Assembly (NCBI GenBank): GCA_029978905.1
Contig: JAPOIM010000030.1
Coordinates: 1-46,312 of the forward strand
Direction: 5' to 3'
Length of the DNA: 46,312 nucleotides
Origin: Planctomycetota bacterium
GTDB taxonomy: Bacteria; Planctomycetota; Planctomycetia; Pirellulales; UBA1268
The notes under the pieces are model-generated. The model was not told the origin of the DNA. It was given only the letters and a program-made list of their open reading frames with translations, and made no database searches. Position numbers and translations under genes: made by a program. Below are positions 1 through 8,988 of the stretch, piece by piece. The first letter of the stretch is position 1; every line of letters begins with the position of its first letter.

Positions 1-880
1 GCCTGGCGAGAAACATCACATCCTCGCCTCCCTCGAGCATCCTCGCGAGCCAGTACAGGCCAGCATCGACATCACTGCCGCGGATGCTCTTGATCAGGGC
101 ACTGGCACAGTCGTAATGGGTGTCGCCTGCGTCGTAGACGAGCGCCTTCCGTTGCACGCTCTCGCGGGCCAGGTCCAACGTGAACACCAGCGGCCGTTCC
201 TTGGCTGAGAGCACGCCCACCTCGAGACCGCCGAGCGCCCGGCGGGCATCGCCGTCGCAGGTCTCCACGAGAAACGCGAGAGCCTCATCGGTGAGCGTCA
301 CCTGCTCGTTGCCGAAGCCATGCTCGCGGTTGCTGACGGCCCGCGTGAGCACGTCGGCGATGTCGTCAGCCCCGAGCGCCTGCAGCTCGAAGATGCGGCT
401 GCGGCTGACGAGCGCCGAGGTGAGCGCGAAGAAGGGGTTTTGCGTCGTTGCCCCCACCAGGGCGATCACGCCGCTCTCCACGTCCGGCAGGAGCACGTCC
501 TGCTGCGCCTTGTTGAAGCGGTGGATCTCATCGATGAAGACGCAGGTCTTCTGACCGTCGTCCTCAAGTCGCCGCCGCGCGGCTTCGAGCACCTCACGGA
601 GTTCTTTCACGCCCGAGGCCGTGGCGGAGAGTTCCACAAACCGGCGGCTGGTCTCGGTGGCGATGATCTCGGCGAGGGTCGTCTTCCCGACACCGGGAGG
701 GCCGTAGAGGATCACCGACCCCAGCCGATCGGCCTCGATCAGCCGCCGCAGGAGTTTGCCCTCGCCAACGACATGTTCCTGGCCCACGTAGTCGGCGAGC
801 CGCCGCGGCCGCATCCGCGCTGCCAGCGGCGCAGCACGAGCCACGTTCTTGGCACGCGACGCGGCAAACAGATCTGCCAT
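1..880 (-). CDS. rarA: Replication-associated recombination protein A (RarA/MgsA AAA+ ATPase), 3' end outside window
   Basis: Reading the minus strand from the ATG at 878-880 gives an N-terminus MADLFAASR followed by RRLADYVGQEHVVG, the usual RarA/MgsA opening. The Walker A motif GPPGVGKTT lies at about 680-708. Walker B is FIDEIHRFNKAQQD and sensor 1 is GATTQNPFF. The family consists of clamp-loader-like AAA+ ATPases that act at stalled replication forks. The frame is open to position 1, so only about 293 N-terminal residues are visible and the tetramerisation domain is lost to the window edge. It starts 4 nt after the stop of the upstream propeller gene, so the two are probably co-transcribed. 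Family assignment is firm; in vivo role is from family knowledge. Confidence 0.95.
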   Translation of the reverse strand, partial: MADLFAASRAKNVARAAPLAARMRPRRLADYVGQEHVVGEGKLLRRLIEADRLGSVILYGPPGVGKTTLAEIIATETSRRFVELSATASGVKELREVLEAARRRLEDDGQKTCVFIDEIHRFNKAQQDVLLPDVESGVIALVGATTQNPFFALTSALVSRSRIFELQALGADDIADVLTRAVSNREHGFGNEQVTLTDEALAFLVETCDGDARRALGGLEVGVLSAKERPLVFTLDLARESVQRKALVYDAGDTHYDCASALIKSIRGSDVDAGLYWLARMLEGGEDVMFLAR

Positions 881-884
881 GCGA

Positions 885-2021
885 TCAGACCCGCTCGAGT
901 TTGGTCACACGGCCGGTGGCCACCCACTCCGCCACGAAGAGATCTCCGTTGGGCGTGAAGCAGGCGTCGTGCGGATGCACAAACTCACCATCGAGCCACT
1001 TGTCAGGCTGACCACGCAGGTTCTCCACCTCACCGAGCCTGTCGACGGCGCGACCGAGTTGAATCACGGGCGTGTAATCTTCGTCGAGCAGGGTCACACA
1101 CGCCTTGAGTTCTGGCACCACCAGCAGGTTCTGCCAGGTGTCGATGTTGGCTGGCAACCCGAAGCCTCGGATCGTCTGCTGGTAGCTGCCATCGAGACCG
1201 AAGATCTGCAGCGTGTCGTGGGCGCGGTCGGTCACGACCAGCCGGGGCTCACGCGCCGAACCGTCCGCGGCAGGCCGGCGATCGATCCAGAGACCATGCG
1301 GCGTGGCAAATGTCCCCTCGCCCTCCCCTGGTCCGCCGAAGCAACTCTGCCAGCGAGCGGCGTTGTCGTACCGGTGGATGCGGAACGACCCGTAGCCGTC
1401 CGCGAGGAAGAAGCCCCCGCCGCCAACATCCGTGTCTTCCAGGAAGGTGATGTTGGTCGGCAGGAAGCCTTGGCGGTTCCAGGTAGGCGTGGTGGAGATG
1501 TCTTCTCCCTCCGCATACACACCCGACTCCATCGGCGCCTTGCGGTACCACACGATCTCACCGGTGAGCGTGAGTTTGGCGAACGACTTCACCCCCTGAT
1601 AGCCGCAGACGTAGAGAAACTCCTCACTCCCCTCGCGGCGGACTTCGATCCCGTGACCGCCTCCCTGAAACTCGCTCCCGAAGGCACGCACAAACGCACC
1701 CTCCGCGTCGAACACGAAGATGGCCGGATGATCCTTGAGTTCCTTGCGGCCCTCGTGGATCACGTAGAGGTGGCCGGCCGAGTCGAGGGCCACGTTGTGG
1801 GTTGTCTGCCAGGTGAAGCGGTCGGGGAGTTGCGGGAAGTGGTGCTTCACGCGGAAGGTGTGCTCGCCTTCGCCGATGATCGTCTCGCCTGCGAGCCGTC
1901 GCACCTTGGCCGCAGCAGGCCGCATCGGCACCGCGGCCGCCGCCGCCGACAGGGCGACCCCAGCCACAAACCGCCGCCGCGAACAGGCGGCCCCATCACG
2001 CACCTCAGACTTGGCTGACAT
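885..2021 (-). CDS. Tat-exported NHL/six-bladed beta-propeller protein
   Basis: This 378-residue protein has a twin-arginine signal (SRRRFVAGVALSAAAAAV, residues about 14-31), so export of a folded protein is likely. The mature part carries NHL-type propeller repeats: HNVALDSAGHLYVIHEG, then GHGIEVRREGSEEFLYVCGY, PHGLWIDRRP and HDACFTPNGDLFVAEWV. NHL propellers are found in peptidylglycine-amidating-lyase-like enzymes and in many binding proteins. No catalytic signature is clear enough here to name an activity. It sits directly upstream of rarA with a 4-nt gap, although a functional link is not obvious. The ATG at 2019-2021 is chosen because the Tat motif follows at the expected distance. Confidence 0.85.
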   Translation of the reverse strand: MSAKSEVRDGAACSRRRFVAGVALSAAAAAVPMRPAAAKVRRLAGETIIGEGEHTFRVKHHFPQLPDRFTWQTTHNVALDSAGHLYVIHEGRKELKDHPAIFVFDAEGAFVRAFGSEFQGGGHGIEVRREGSEEFLYVCGYQGVKSFAKLTLTGEIVWYRKAPMESGVYAEGEDISTTPTWNRQGFLPTNITFLEDTDVGGGGFFLADGYGSFRIHRYDNAARWQSCFGGPGEGEGTFATPHGLWIDRRPAADGSAREPRLVVTDRAHDTLQIFGLDGSYQQTIRGFGLPANIDTWQNLLVVPELKACVTLLDEDYTPVIQLGRAVDRLGEVENLRGQPDKWLDGEFVHPHDACFTPNGDLFVAEWVATGRVTKLERV

Positions 2022-2239
2022 CTCAGACTCCCTCTCCAGACAGGTTCCCCAGTTGGTCTGATTGTAGTCTCACGCTCGCAGGAGCCGCCACGCCGCAAGA
2101 GGAAAGCGAGGGGCTCGGCGAAAGCGTGAGCCACGTTTGCAGCGACGAAACGTTTGCCGCCCTCGAGCGGGCAATACAAAGAGACGCCCTGCCTTCTATC
2201 ATGCGGCAGACTCTCTTCCGTATCTTCGGCGACCACTCC

Positions 2240-4150
2240 ATGGGATTCCGCAACCTCCGCGACTGCTGCCGCACCTTGCAAAAGGAAGGGCACCTTGTCG
2301 AAATCGACCACCCGATCGACCCGCACCTCGAAATCGCCGAGGTGCAGCGAAGGCTGTTCCGAGCCGGTGGCCCGGCCGTGCTCTTCACCCGCCCCAAGTG
2401 CACAGCCTTCCCGGTCCTGATCAATCTCTACGGGACCCAAGCCCGCATCGAGCGGATCTTCGCTGACACCTTCGAGCGGGTGAAGCGGCTCGTCGAACTG
2501 AAGATCGATCCGACCCAAGCCCTGCAGAAGCCCTGGCGGTATTGGCGTGCCCCTCTCGATGCGCTCTCGACCCTTCCCAAGCGGGTTTCGCGGGGTCCGG
2601 TGATGGCCCATACGACGAGCCTCTCCAAACTACCCGGCGTCGTGAGCTGGCCGGGAGATGGCGGGCCGTTTGTCACGCTGCCTGCGGTCTACACCGAAGA
2701 TCCAAACTGCCCAAGCCCTCACCGCAGCAACCTCGGGATGTACCGGGTGCAGCTCTCGGGCAACGACTACGAGACCGACCGTGAAGTCGGCCTCCACTAC
2801 CAACTGCACCGCGGGATTGGCGTGCATCACGCTGCGGCCCTCCGGCGAGGCGAACCACTCAAGGTTGCGGTCTTCATCGGCGGCTCACCTGCGATGGCCC
2901 CGTCGGCGGTGATGCCTCTCCCTGAAGGCCTGCCCGAACTGACGTTTGCCGGGGTCCTCGCGGGCCACCGTATCCCCATGATCCGCCGCCCGGGACGGCC
3001 CAGCATCTACGCCGACGCCGACTTCGTGATCGAGGGAACGGTCATCCCTGGGGCCACCAAACCGGAAGGCCCCTTTGGCGACCATCTCGGCTACTACGCC
3101 CGCCAACACAACTTCCCGGTGATGCAGGTGGAGCATGTCTGGCATCGCGACGGCGCCATCTGGCCCGTCACCGTTGTCGGCCGCCCTCCCCAGGAAGACA
3201 CCCTCTTTGGCTGGCTCGTGCACGAACTCACCGGCCCGGTAATTCCGACCGTGCTTCCCGGCGTGAAGAGCGTGCACGCCGTGGATGCGTCGGGCGTCCA
3301 CCCGCTGCTCTTGGCGGTTGGGAGCGAACGGTATCTCCCCTGGCGAGCAAGCGACCGCCCTTCCGAACTGCTCACTCAGGCCTCGGCTATCCTCGGCCAG
3401 GGCCAACTCTCATTGGCAAAATACCTTTTTATCGTCGCCGACGGGGATGCGCCGGGCATCGATGCCCACGATGTGGAAGCGATCTTTTCGCACCTTCTCG
3501 CACGAGCCGATTGGCGGCGTGACCTGCACTTCCACACCGAGAGCACGATCGACACGCTCGACTATTCTGGGAGCGGCTTCAACGTCGGCAGCAAACTTGT
3601 GATCGCAGCCCGTGGCGACGCGATCCGCGAACTGCCTCGCGAACTACCTCGCGGCATCAGCCTCCCTGAAGGCTTTGGCAATCCACGCGTCTGCCTGCCG
3701 GGCGTCGTCGCCATTCAAGGCCCCACGATCGAGCCGCGCCCGGCGCTTGCTATCCCTTCGAGCCCGGAAGGAGACGCGGCCATCTGGCGAGCCGCCGCCA
3801 CCGCTCCATGGTCAGCGCCCATCGAGCAGTTGACCGCGGCGATCCACCGCGACCACCCACTCAGGCCATGGCCGTTGATCGTTGTGGTCGACGACCCGGA
3901 CTTCACCGCAGCCACGCTGGCAAACTTCCTCTGGATCACCTTCACGCGGTCCAACCCGGCGGCCGATGTGCATGGCGTGGAAGCGAGCGTCCACCAGAAA
4001 CATTGGGGCTGCCGCGGACCACTCGTGATCGATGCGCGGCTCAAGCCACATCACGCCCCACCAGTCGAAGAAGACCCCGCAGTCACGGCGGCGGTCGATG
4101 CGCTCTGCGTTCGCGGAGGCCCTCTGGCGAAGCTTCTCAGCGACGCTTAA
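2240..4150 (+). CDS. UbiD-family prenylated-FMN-dependent decarboxylase
   Basis: The product (636 aa from this ATG) begins MGFRNLRDCCRTLQKEGHLV, the standard UbiD N-terminus. It contains NLGMYRVQLSGNDYETDR and, near residues 262-285, the hallmark PEGPFGDHLGYYA block with the conserved acidic residues that act on the prFMN cofactor. UbiD enzymes reversibly decarboxylate aromatic or alpha,beta-unsaturated acids. In menaquinone- or ubiquinone-making bacteria they act on quinone precursors. The reading frame extends upstream to a GTG at 2126, but the homology begins at 2240, so that start is preferred. No ubiX (prFMN synthase) partner is visible in the window, and the substrate cannot be told from sequence. 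Confidence 0.9.
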   Translation: MGFRNLRDCCRTLQKEGHLVEIDHPIDPHLEIAEVQRRLFRAGGPAVLFTRPKCTAFPVLINLYGTQARIERIFADTFERVKRLVELKIDPTQALQKPWRYWRAPLDALSTLPKRVSRGPVMAHTTSLSKLPGVVSWPGDGGPFVTLPAVYTEDPNCPSPHRSNLGMYRVQLSGNDYETDREVGLHYQLHRGIGVHHAAALRRGEPLKVAVFIGGSPAMAPSAVMPLPEGLPELTFAGVLAGHRIPMIRRPGRPSIYADADFVIEGTVIPGATKPEGPFGDHLGYYARQHNFPVMQVEHVWHRDGAIWPVTVVGRPPQEDTLFGWLVHELTGPVIPTVLPGVKSVHAVDASGVHPLLLAVGSERYLPWRASDRPSELLTQASAILGQGQLSLAKYLFIVADGDAPGIDAHDVEAIFSHLLARADWRRDLHFHTESTIDTLDYSGSGFNVGSKLVIAARGDAIRELPRELPRGISLPEGFGNPRVCLPGVVAIQGPTIEPRPALAIPSSPEGDAAIWRAAATAPWSAPIEQLTAAIHRDHPLRPWPLIVVVDDPDFTAATLANFLWITFTRSNPAADVHGVEASVHQKHWGCRGPLVIDARLKPHHAPPVEEDPAVTAAVDALCVRGGPLAKLLSDA

Positions 4151-4189
4151 TGGACACTGGACCGATGGTCTGGCGGAACGCCTGATCGA

Positions 4190-4555
4190 TCAGCTGGCTT
4201 GGATCGCGGCGACACGCACGCGGGTCAGGAGCTCACGATGGCCGGTGCGGCGACGCGAGTTCTTGCGGCGGCGGAAGTGCTGCACGAAAATCTTGTCGGC
4301 CTGCTTCACGCCAAGGACTTCCGCCTTGACGCTTGCGCCTTCGACCACGGGCGTGCCGAGGGTCATCGCGCCTTCCTTGTTCACCGCGAGCACGCGATCG
4401 AAAACGATCTCGCTTCCCACGGGAACATGGCGAAAAGCAACGTCAAACTCCTGTCCTTCACGGACGGTGAACTGACGGCCACTGTCAGCAACAACAGCGT
4501 AAAGCTGAGCGGAATCAGCCATGGTGGCGGCGGTGTCAGTCGCGGAGTCAGCCAT
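4190..4555 (-). CDS. rplU: 50S ribosomal protein L21
   Basis: The 121-residue product contains LYAVVADSGRQFTVREGQEF, a version of the L21 opening (YAV..GG.Q..V..G), and ends with the basic FRRRKNSRRRTGHRE tail typical of L21 binding to 23S rRNA. The start is placed at the ATG at 4553-4555. A GTG three codons upstream (4564) and an ATG at 4520-4522, nearer the usual L21 N-terminus, are alternatives, and none has a strong Shine-Dalgarno sequence. It lies downstream of the RNase E/G gene on the same strand, a recurring arrangement (rne/rng-rplU). The usual partner rpmA (L27) does not follow: the next gene is the convergent ubiD, 39 nt away. Confidence 0.93.
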   Translation of the reverse strand: MADSATDTAATMADSAQLYAVVADSGRQFTVREGQEFDVAFRHVPVGSEIVFDRVLAVNKEGAMTLGTPVVEGASVKAEVLGVKQADKIFVQHFRRRKNSRRRTGHRELLTRVRVAAIQAS

Positions 4556-4704
4556 CGAAATCACTCACAGGAGTCGAGAACAGGTCAACAAATCTCAGAG
4601 CCCCGAAGACTAGCCCAAAAACGGGCACGAAGAAAGGGGGGCCACACGAGACTCGGCATTGCGTGGGGGGCGGGGGCACTCGACCCCCGACCCCTCCGCA
4701 AAAC

Positions 4705-6330
4705 CTACGGAAACCGCACAACCTTCCCCTTGGAGTCGGTGGCTTCAAAGACGAGGTGCTCGGGCGACACGCTTTCGCGGCCCAGCACGTGCAGCTCGAT
4801 ATGGCTGGTATCCTCAAATTTGGCCATCTCCCGCCGCTTACGGTTGTTGATCCAGGTGCTGACTTCCTCGTGGACCGTCACCGTCAGTTTCACAATGTCG
4901 TCCCGCATCGCCGCCAGCCCCAACAGCCGCATCACCTCGATCGACATGCTTTCGGCCGTCTTGACCATCCCCGTGCCATCGCAGGTCGGGCAGTCGCGGA
5001 AGATGCTCTTTCGCAGCGACGGACGAATCCGCTGACGCGTCATTTCAATCAGGCCAAACGGGCTCGTGCGGAGCACCTTCGTGCGAGCCCGGTCGCGTTT
5101 CATCGCATCGTGCAACGCCTTCTCAACCCCACGGCGATATTTCTCCCGCCGCATGTCGATGAAGTCGTTGACGATCACGCCACCGAGATCCCGCAATCGC
5201 AGCTGCCGGGCAATCTCCTTGGCTGCGATCAGGTTCATCTGATAGGCGTTTTCCTCGGCCGTCTTCTCGGTACGGAAGCTGCCCGAGTTGACGTCGATCG
5301 CTACCAAGGCCTCGGTCTGATCGATCACGATCGACCCGCCACCCTTCAGCGGAACCTTCCGCTGATGGATGCGGCTGATCTCGTCTTCCAACCCATAGCG
5401 ATGGAAGAGCGGTTCCGATCCCTCGTAGAGCTGCAGCCGCGAGGCGTACGCCGGCATCACGAGCTCCAAAAACTCACGGGCCCGCTCGTACGCCGCCGGG
5501 TCGTCGATCAGGATCCGTCCGACGTCTTCCGTAAACATGTCACGGATCGTGCGGATGATCATGTCGCTTTCTTGGTAGATGTCGACCGGCGCCGGATACT
5601 TCCGCATCCGTCGCACGATGCTCTTCCAGAGTCGCAGTAGATAGGCCATGTCACGGGCCATCTCTTGCTTCGTTCGCGTGGTACCCGCCGTCCGCACCAC
5701 AAAACCAACCCCCTTGGGAGGCTGCAGGTCGACCATGATGTCGCGAAGCAGGCGCCGGCTGCGCTCGTCATCGATCTTCTTTGAAATGCCCACGCGGCCG
5801 AGTGGCGGCATGAGCACGAGATACCGCCCTGGGATCGAGATGTAGGTCGAGAGCGTTGGCCCCTTTGTGCCAAAGCCCTCCTTGATCACCTGCACGAGCA
5901 CTTCGTCTCCGCGGCGGAGCACGTCCTGGATCGGGGGCTTGACCCGCGGCCGGTCTCCAAACCGAACGCGGCGCTTGGCTGCGGCGGCCTTGGTGGCCGT
6001 TGCCGAGGCCGCATCCTCTCCTCCAGCCGACGCCTCCTTGCCTGTGGGCTCAGGCAGGTCAAAGGCTTTGTCGGGGTCGATACCACCTTGACGGTAGTAC
6101 TGAGGCTCCACATCACTGATGTGCAGAAACCCGTTGCGGCCTACACCAAAGTCAACGAAGGCCGCTTGGATGCTCGGCTCAATGTTGACGACCTTCCCCT
6201 TGTAGATGTTGCCGACGTAGTTGTCGGCACTCGTCCGCTCGACGTAGAGCTCTTCGAGCGCGCCATCTTCAATGATGGCGATGCGACACTCTTCAGACTG
6301 AGACACATTGATCAGCATCTCTTGTTTCAT
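4705..6330 (-). CDS. rng: Ribonuclease E/G family endoribonuclease
   Basis: The 541-residue protein opens MKQEMLINVSQSEECRIAI and has an S1 RNA-binding domain (residues about 35-75 and 125-165) split by an Ala/acidic-rich insertion. The catalytic DNase I-like domain shows both metal-binding sites, AIDVNSGS (about residue 343) and VNDFIDM (about residue 385). The zinc-link CPTC lies near residue 447. The enzyme cleaves single-stranded AU-rich RNA in rRNA and mRNA turnover. There is no long C-terminal degradosome scaffold, so it is closer in size to RNase G. It follows ptsI by 61 nt and precedes rplU, suggesting one transcript linking RNA processing to the ribosome and phosphorelay genes. Confidence 0.95.
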   Translation of the reverse strand: MKQEMLINVSQSEECRIAIIEDGALEELYVERTSADNYVGNIYKGKVVNIEPSIQAAFVDFGVGRNGFLHISDVEPQYYRQGGIDPDKAFDLPEPTGKEASAGGEDAASATATKAAAAKRRVRFGDRPRVKPPIQDVLRRGDEVLVQVIKEGFGTKGPTLSTYISIPGRYLVLMPPLGRVGISKKIDDERSRRLLRDIMVDLQPPKGVGFVVRTAGTTRTKQEMARDMAYLLRLWKSIVRRMRKYPAPVDIYQESDMIIRTIRDMFTEDVGRILIDDPAAYERAREFLELVMPAYASRLQLYEGSEPLFHRYGLEDEISRIHQRKVPLKGGGSIVIDQTEALVAIDVNSGSFRTEKTAEENAYQMNLIAAKEIARQLRLRDLGGVIVNDFIDMRREKYRRGVEKALHDAMKRDRARTKVLRTSPFGLIEMTRQRIRPSLRKSIFRDCPTCDGTGMVKTAESMSIEVMRLLGLAAMRDDIVKLTVTVHEEVSTWINNRKRREMAKFEDTSHIELHVLGRESVSPEHLVFEATDSKGKVVRFP

Positions 6331-6391
6331 TCGTCTGTTTCCTTTCAGGCTTCGTACGCCGCACGCGGCGGGGCCTCTCGGGCCCTTGATG

Positions 6392-8131
6392 TCAGGCGAG
6401 CGTCTGGGACATCACTCGCCGCAACTGATCGCGGAGAAACGCCTTCACCTCGCGGGCGCTATCCATTTCAAGCGCACGTTGGGCAATTCCGCGGCAATCG
6501 GCCGCAGAGACACTCCGGCAGAGCTGTTTCACTTCAGGAATGGCCGAGGCTGGCACGCTCAGGTGCCTCAGCCCCAACCCCAACAGCAGCGGCGTGAACA
6601 TCACGCTGCCGCTCATCTGGCCACACACGTTGGCAGGCACACCCGCAGCAGCCGCGACTTTGAGCGACTGCTGGAGGAGCCGTAAGACCGCCGGGTCACA
6701 GGCGTTGTAGAGATCCGCGACCTCTTTGTTGCTCCGGTCGACGGCCAATGTGTATTGAATGAGATCGTTCGTGCCGATCGACACGAAATCGACCTCGCGA
6801 ATAAATGAGTCGAGCATCACCGCCGCGGCAGGAGTCTCGACCATCATCCCCACGGGCAGATTGCGATTGAACGCAATGTCGTGCTCCGCGAGATCCTCCA
6901 TCACGTCCGCGAGCACCATCCTCGCCTGACGCAGTTCGACGATCGTGGAGATCAGCGGAAACATCACCCGCACATCCCCCAGCACACTCGCTCGCAGGAT
7001 CGCCCGCAGCTGCGTGCGAAACATCGGGAGTTGTCGCAGCGACAGCCGGATGCTCCTCAAGCCAAGGCAGGGATTTCGCTCCTCTTCCGGCGTCGTCTCG
7101 GTGAGCATCTTGTCGGCACCGAGATCGAGCGTCCGGATCACAACCGGCTTGCCCTCCATCGACTCAACCACTTCTCGGTACGCGTTGAAGTGATCTTCCT
7201 CGGTAGGCTCGCGGCGGCTGGTGAGGTAGAGGAACTCGGTGCGATACAGGCCAATGCCGTCGCAGCCCTGCTTGCGGCAGCCCTCCACTTCGTTGGGAAA
7301 CTCGATGTTGCCCATCAGGCTGATCCGCACGCCATCGGTCGTTTCCGCTGGCAGGTCGCGGAGGCGGCCCAGCGACGCAGCCACCGTCTCTGCGGCCTCC
7401 ACTTCCAGCTTGTAGCGAGCGATCGTCTCTTCGTCAGGCTGGAGGATCACCACCCCCTGATTGCCGTCGAGAATCACAGGCTCGCCGCCCGACACATCGG
7501 CCAAAAAGGGGCCCACACCGACCACGGCCGGTATGCCAAAACCTTCGGCCACGATTGCCGTGTGACTCCCCGGACCGCCAAGCTCGGTGGCAAAGCCTTG
7601 CACAAAACGCCGATCGAGGTTCGCCGTTTCGCTCGGCGTCAGGTTGTGTGCGAGCACCACGACGGGCTGCGAGATCTCCGCGAGGGTCTCGCGACGATGG
7701 CCGAGAAGGTTGCGGAGCAAACTCTTCTCAATGTCGTAGATATCGTGCGCCCGCTGCGAGATGTGGTTGTCGAGGCTTTGAAAGACTTTCGCATACCGCC
7801 GCAGGGTGCGGCTCACGGCGTATTCCGGCCACCAGTTGCGATCTCGCACCGCGCTGTTGAGCTCGCCCACGAGCCGCTCGTCGCGGAGCATCGCCAAGTG
7901 GGCGTCGAAGATCGCCGCATACTGCGAGCCCAACTCGCCCTTGACGGCATCGCGATTGCGCTCGATATCACGGGCCGTCGCATCGATGGCGTTGGCCAGG
8001 CGCTCCAACTCGGTATCGACCGCACTGCGAGCGACGAAACGACGAGGGATGCGAAACCCCTCGCTGTCGAGCACGAGCGCTTCACCGATGGTGACACCGG
8101 GCGAAACGGCGATTCCTTGAAGTCTGAGCAT
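6392..8131 (-). CDS. ptsI: PTS enzyme I (phosphoenolpyruvate-protein phosphotransferase)
   Basis: The 579-residue protein has the full EI layout. An N-terminal domain carries the phosphohistidine motif GGPGSHTAIVA (usually GGRTSHTAI). A TIM-barrel PEP-binding domain follows with GIGLYRTEFLYL, FMVETPAAAV-like MVETPAAAVM, SIGTNDLIQYTLAVDRSN and the catalytic cysteine in NVCGQMSG. EI transfers phosphate from PEP to HPr. There is no GAF domain, so it is the PtsI rather than the PtsP (EI-Ntr) form. The HPr gene is upstream on the same strand but separated by 475 bp without a convincing gene. No EIIB/EIIC permease is visible, so a regulatory role is the better guess. Confidence 0.95.
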   Translation of the reverse strand: MLRLQGIAVSPGVTIGEALVLDSEGFRIPRRFVARSAVDTELERLANAIDATARDIERNRDAVKGELGSQYAAIFDAHLAMLRDERLVGELNSAVRDRNWWPEYAVSRTLRRYAKVFQSLDNHISQRAHDIYDIEKSLLRNLLGHRRETLAEISQPVVVLAHNLTPSETANLDRRFVQGFATELGGPGSHTAIVAEGFGIPAVVGVGPFLADVSGGEPVILDGNQGVVILQPDEETIARYKLEVEAAETVAASLGRLRDLPAETTDGVRISLMGNIEFPNEVEGCRKQGCDGIGLYRTEFLYLTSRREPTEEDHFNAYREVVESMEGKPVVIRTLDLGADKMLTETTPEEERNPCLGLRSIRLSLRQLPMFRTQLRAILRASVLGDVRVMFPLISTIVELRQARMVLADVMEDLAEHDIAFNRNLPVGMMVETPAAAVMLDSFIREVDFVSIGTNDLIQYTLAVDRSNKEVADLYNACDPAVLRLLQQSLKVAAAAGVPANVCGQMSGSVMFTPLLLGLGLRHLSVPASAIPEVKQLCRSVSAADCRGIAQRALEMDSAREVKAFLRDQLRRVMSQTLA

Positions 8132-8606
8132 GGCGCAGTGTTTCCACGCCAGCCAGCAAACCGAGCGAGCTTCAATGGGCCCCTGACGAGCACGGTAGCC
8201 GCTCTTGAGAACAGCTCCCCCGGCTCACCTTGCACGCATTGCCGTGCAGAGGCCTTGATCGATCCCGCCGGCACCGGCCGGCATCTCTGACCGCTCCCAC
8301 GTGGAAGCGGCCTTCCGTGTTCGCCAACTGCAAGACCCATCGAGGAGATCGCAGGCTCATGAACCGCGATCACATCCCCGCAGGCGTCAGCCAGCGAAAC
8401 GAAACGTGTGTCTCCTTCACAACCGTCAACCTGCAGACCTCCTCACCGCGAATGCGGTGTGCGTGATCTCCAGGAACTTTCGACAGCCACTCGCGCGACC
8501 GTCGCCTCATGTTCTTTCTGTCAACGCGGGACATGCCTCTCACTCCGGGCAGCCCCTTCAAGTCGTCCTGAGTTCTTCGTGACTTCAATACGCGTGAACG
8601 TGTGTC
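8132..8606. other. 475-bp non-coding gap between ptsH and ptsI
   Basis: Small open frames exist here on both strands. None has a good Shine-Dalgarno sequence, recognisable protein features or coding-like composition. A hairpin-forming stretch lies around 8299-8320 (CAC..GGAAG paired with CTTCC..GTG). The size is odd for genes normally adjacent in one operon. It may hold a ptsI promoter or a structured leader, but I see no recognisable riboswitch or terminator. Confidence 0.5.
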
Positions 8607-8930
8607 TCACTCGTGAAAGTTTTGTTCGAACAGCCGTCCGATGGCGGCCAGCGCTTCTTCAGCGTCCGGGCCAGTTGCCTCGATCACCAGCCGGGTGCCC
8701 TCGGCAGCCGCCAACGACAGCAGATCGAGAATGCTCTTTCCGTCAGCCCGCTGAGCGTTGCCAATAAACTCAATTCGCGACTGCCAACGACGAGCCTCCC
8801 GAGCCACCAAATCCGCGGGCCTCGCGTGCAGTCCCTGCGGGCTTCCCACAGTGACCTCGCGGGTCTTCAGAACGGCGGTGACCTGATCAGTCGCCATGTC
8901 GAGTGGTGTGTTGTCCATGGGCATGTTCAT
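8607..8930 (-). CDS. ptsH: HPr phosphocarrier protein
   Basis: The product (107 aa) has the HPr fold signature: REVTVGSPQGLHARPADLVA with the active-site histidine in GLHARPA, and ADGKSILDLLSLAA containing the serine at the position phosphorylated by HPr kinase in Gram-positives and many other phyla. HPr accepts phosphate from EI and passes it to EIIA proteins. The N-terminus is about 20 residues longer than usual HPr. In-frame ATGs at 8924, 8918 and 8897 are alternative starts, the last closest to family length. It lies 58 nt downstream of the EIIA gene in the same orientation. Retention of the serine suggests an HprK elsewhere in the genome; none is seen here. Confidence 0.94.
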   Translation of the reverse strand: MNMPMDNTPLDMATDQVTAVLKTREVTVGSPQGLHARPADLVAREARRWQSRIEFIGNAQRADGKSILDLLSLAAAEGTRLVIEATGPDAEEALAAIGRLFEQNFHE

Positions 8931-8988
8931 CCGCAGAGCAAGCCAAAACGACGGGCTGCAGCATGCCTGTCAGCAGCCCGACACCCAA

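Noticed and set aside
6881..8290. 469-codon plus-strand frame
   Set aside because: Antisense to ptsI and its leader; GC-rich shadow frame with no known motif, while the minus-strand protein is clearly enzyme I.
8370..8588. 72-codon minus-strand frame in the ptsH-ptsI gap
   Set aside because: Starts with TTG, has no Shine-Dalgarno and an Arg-rich random-looking composition.
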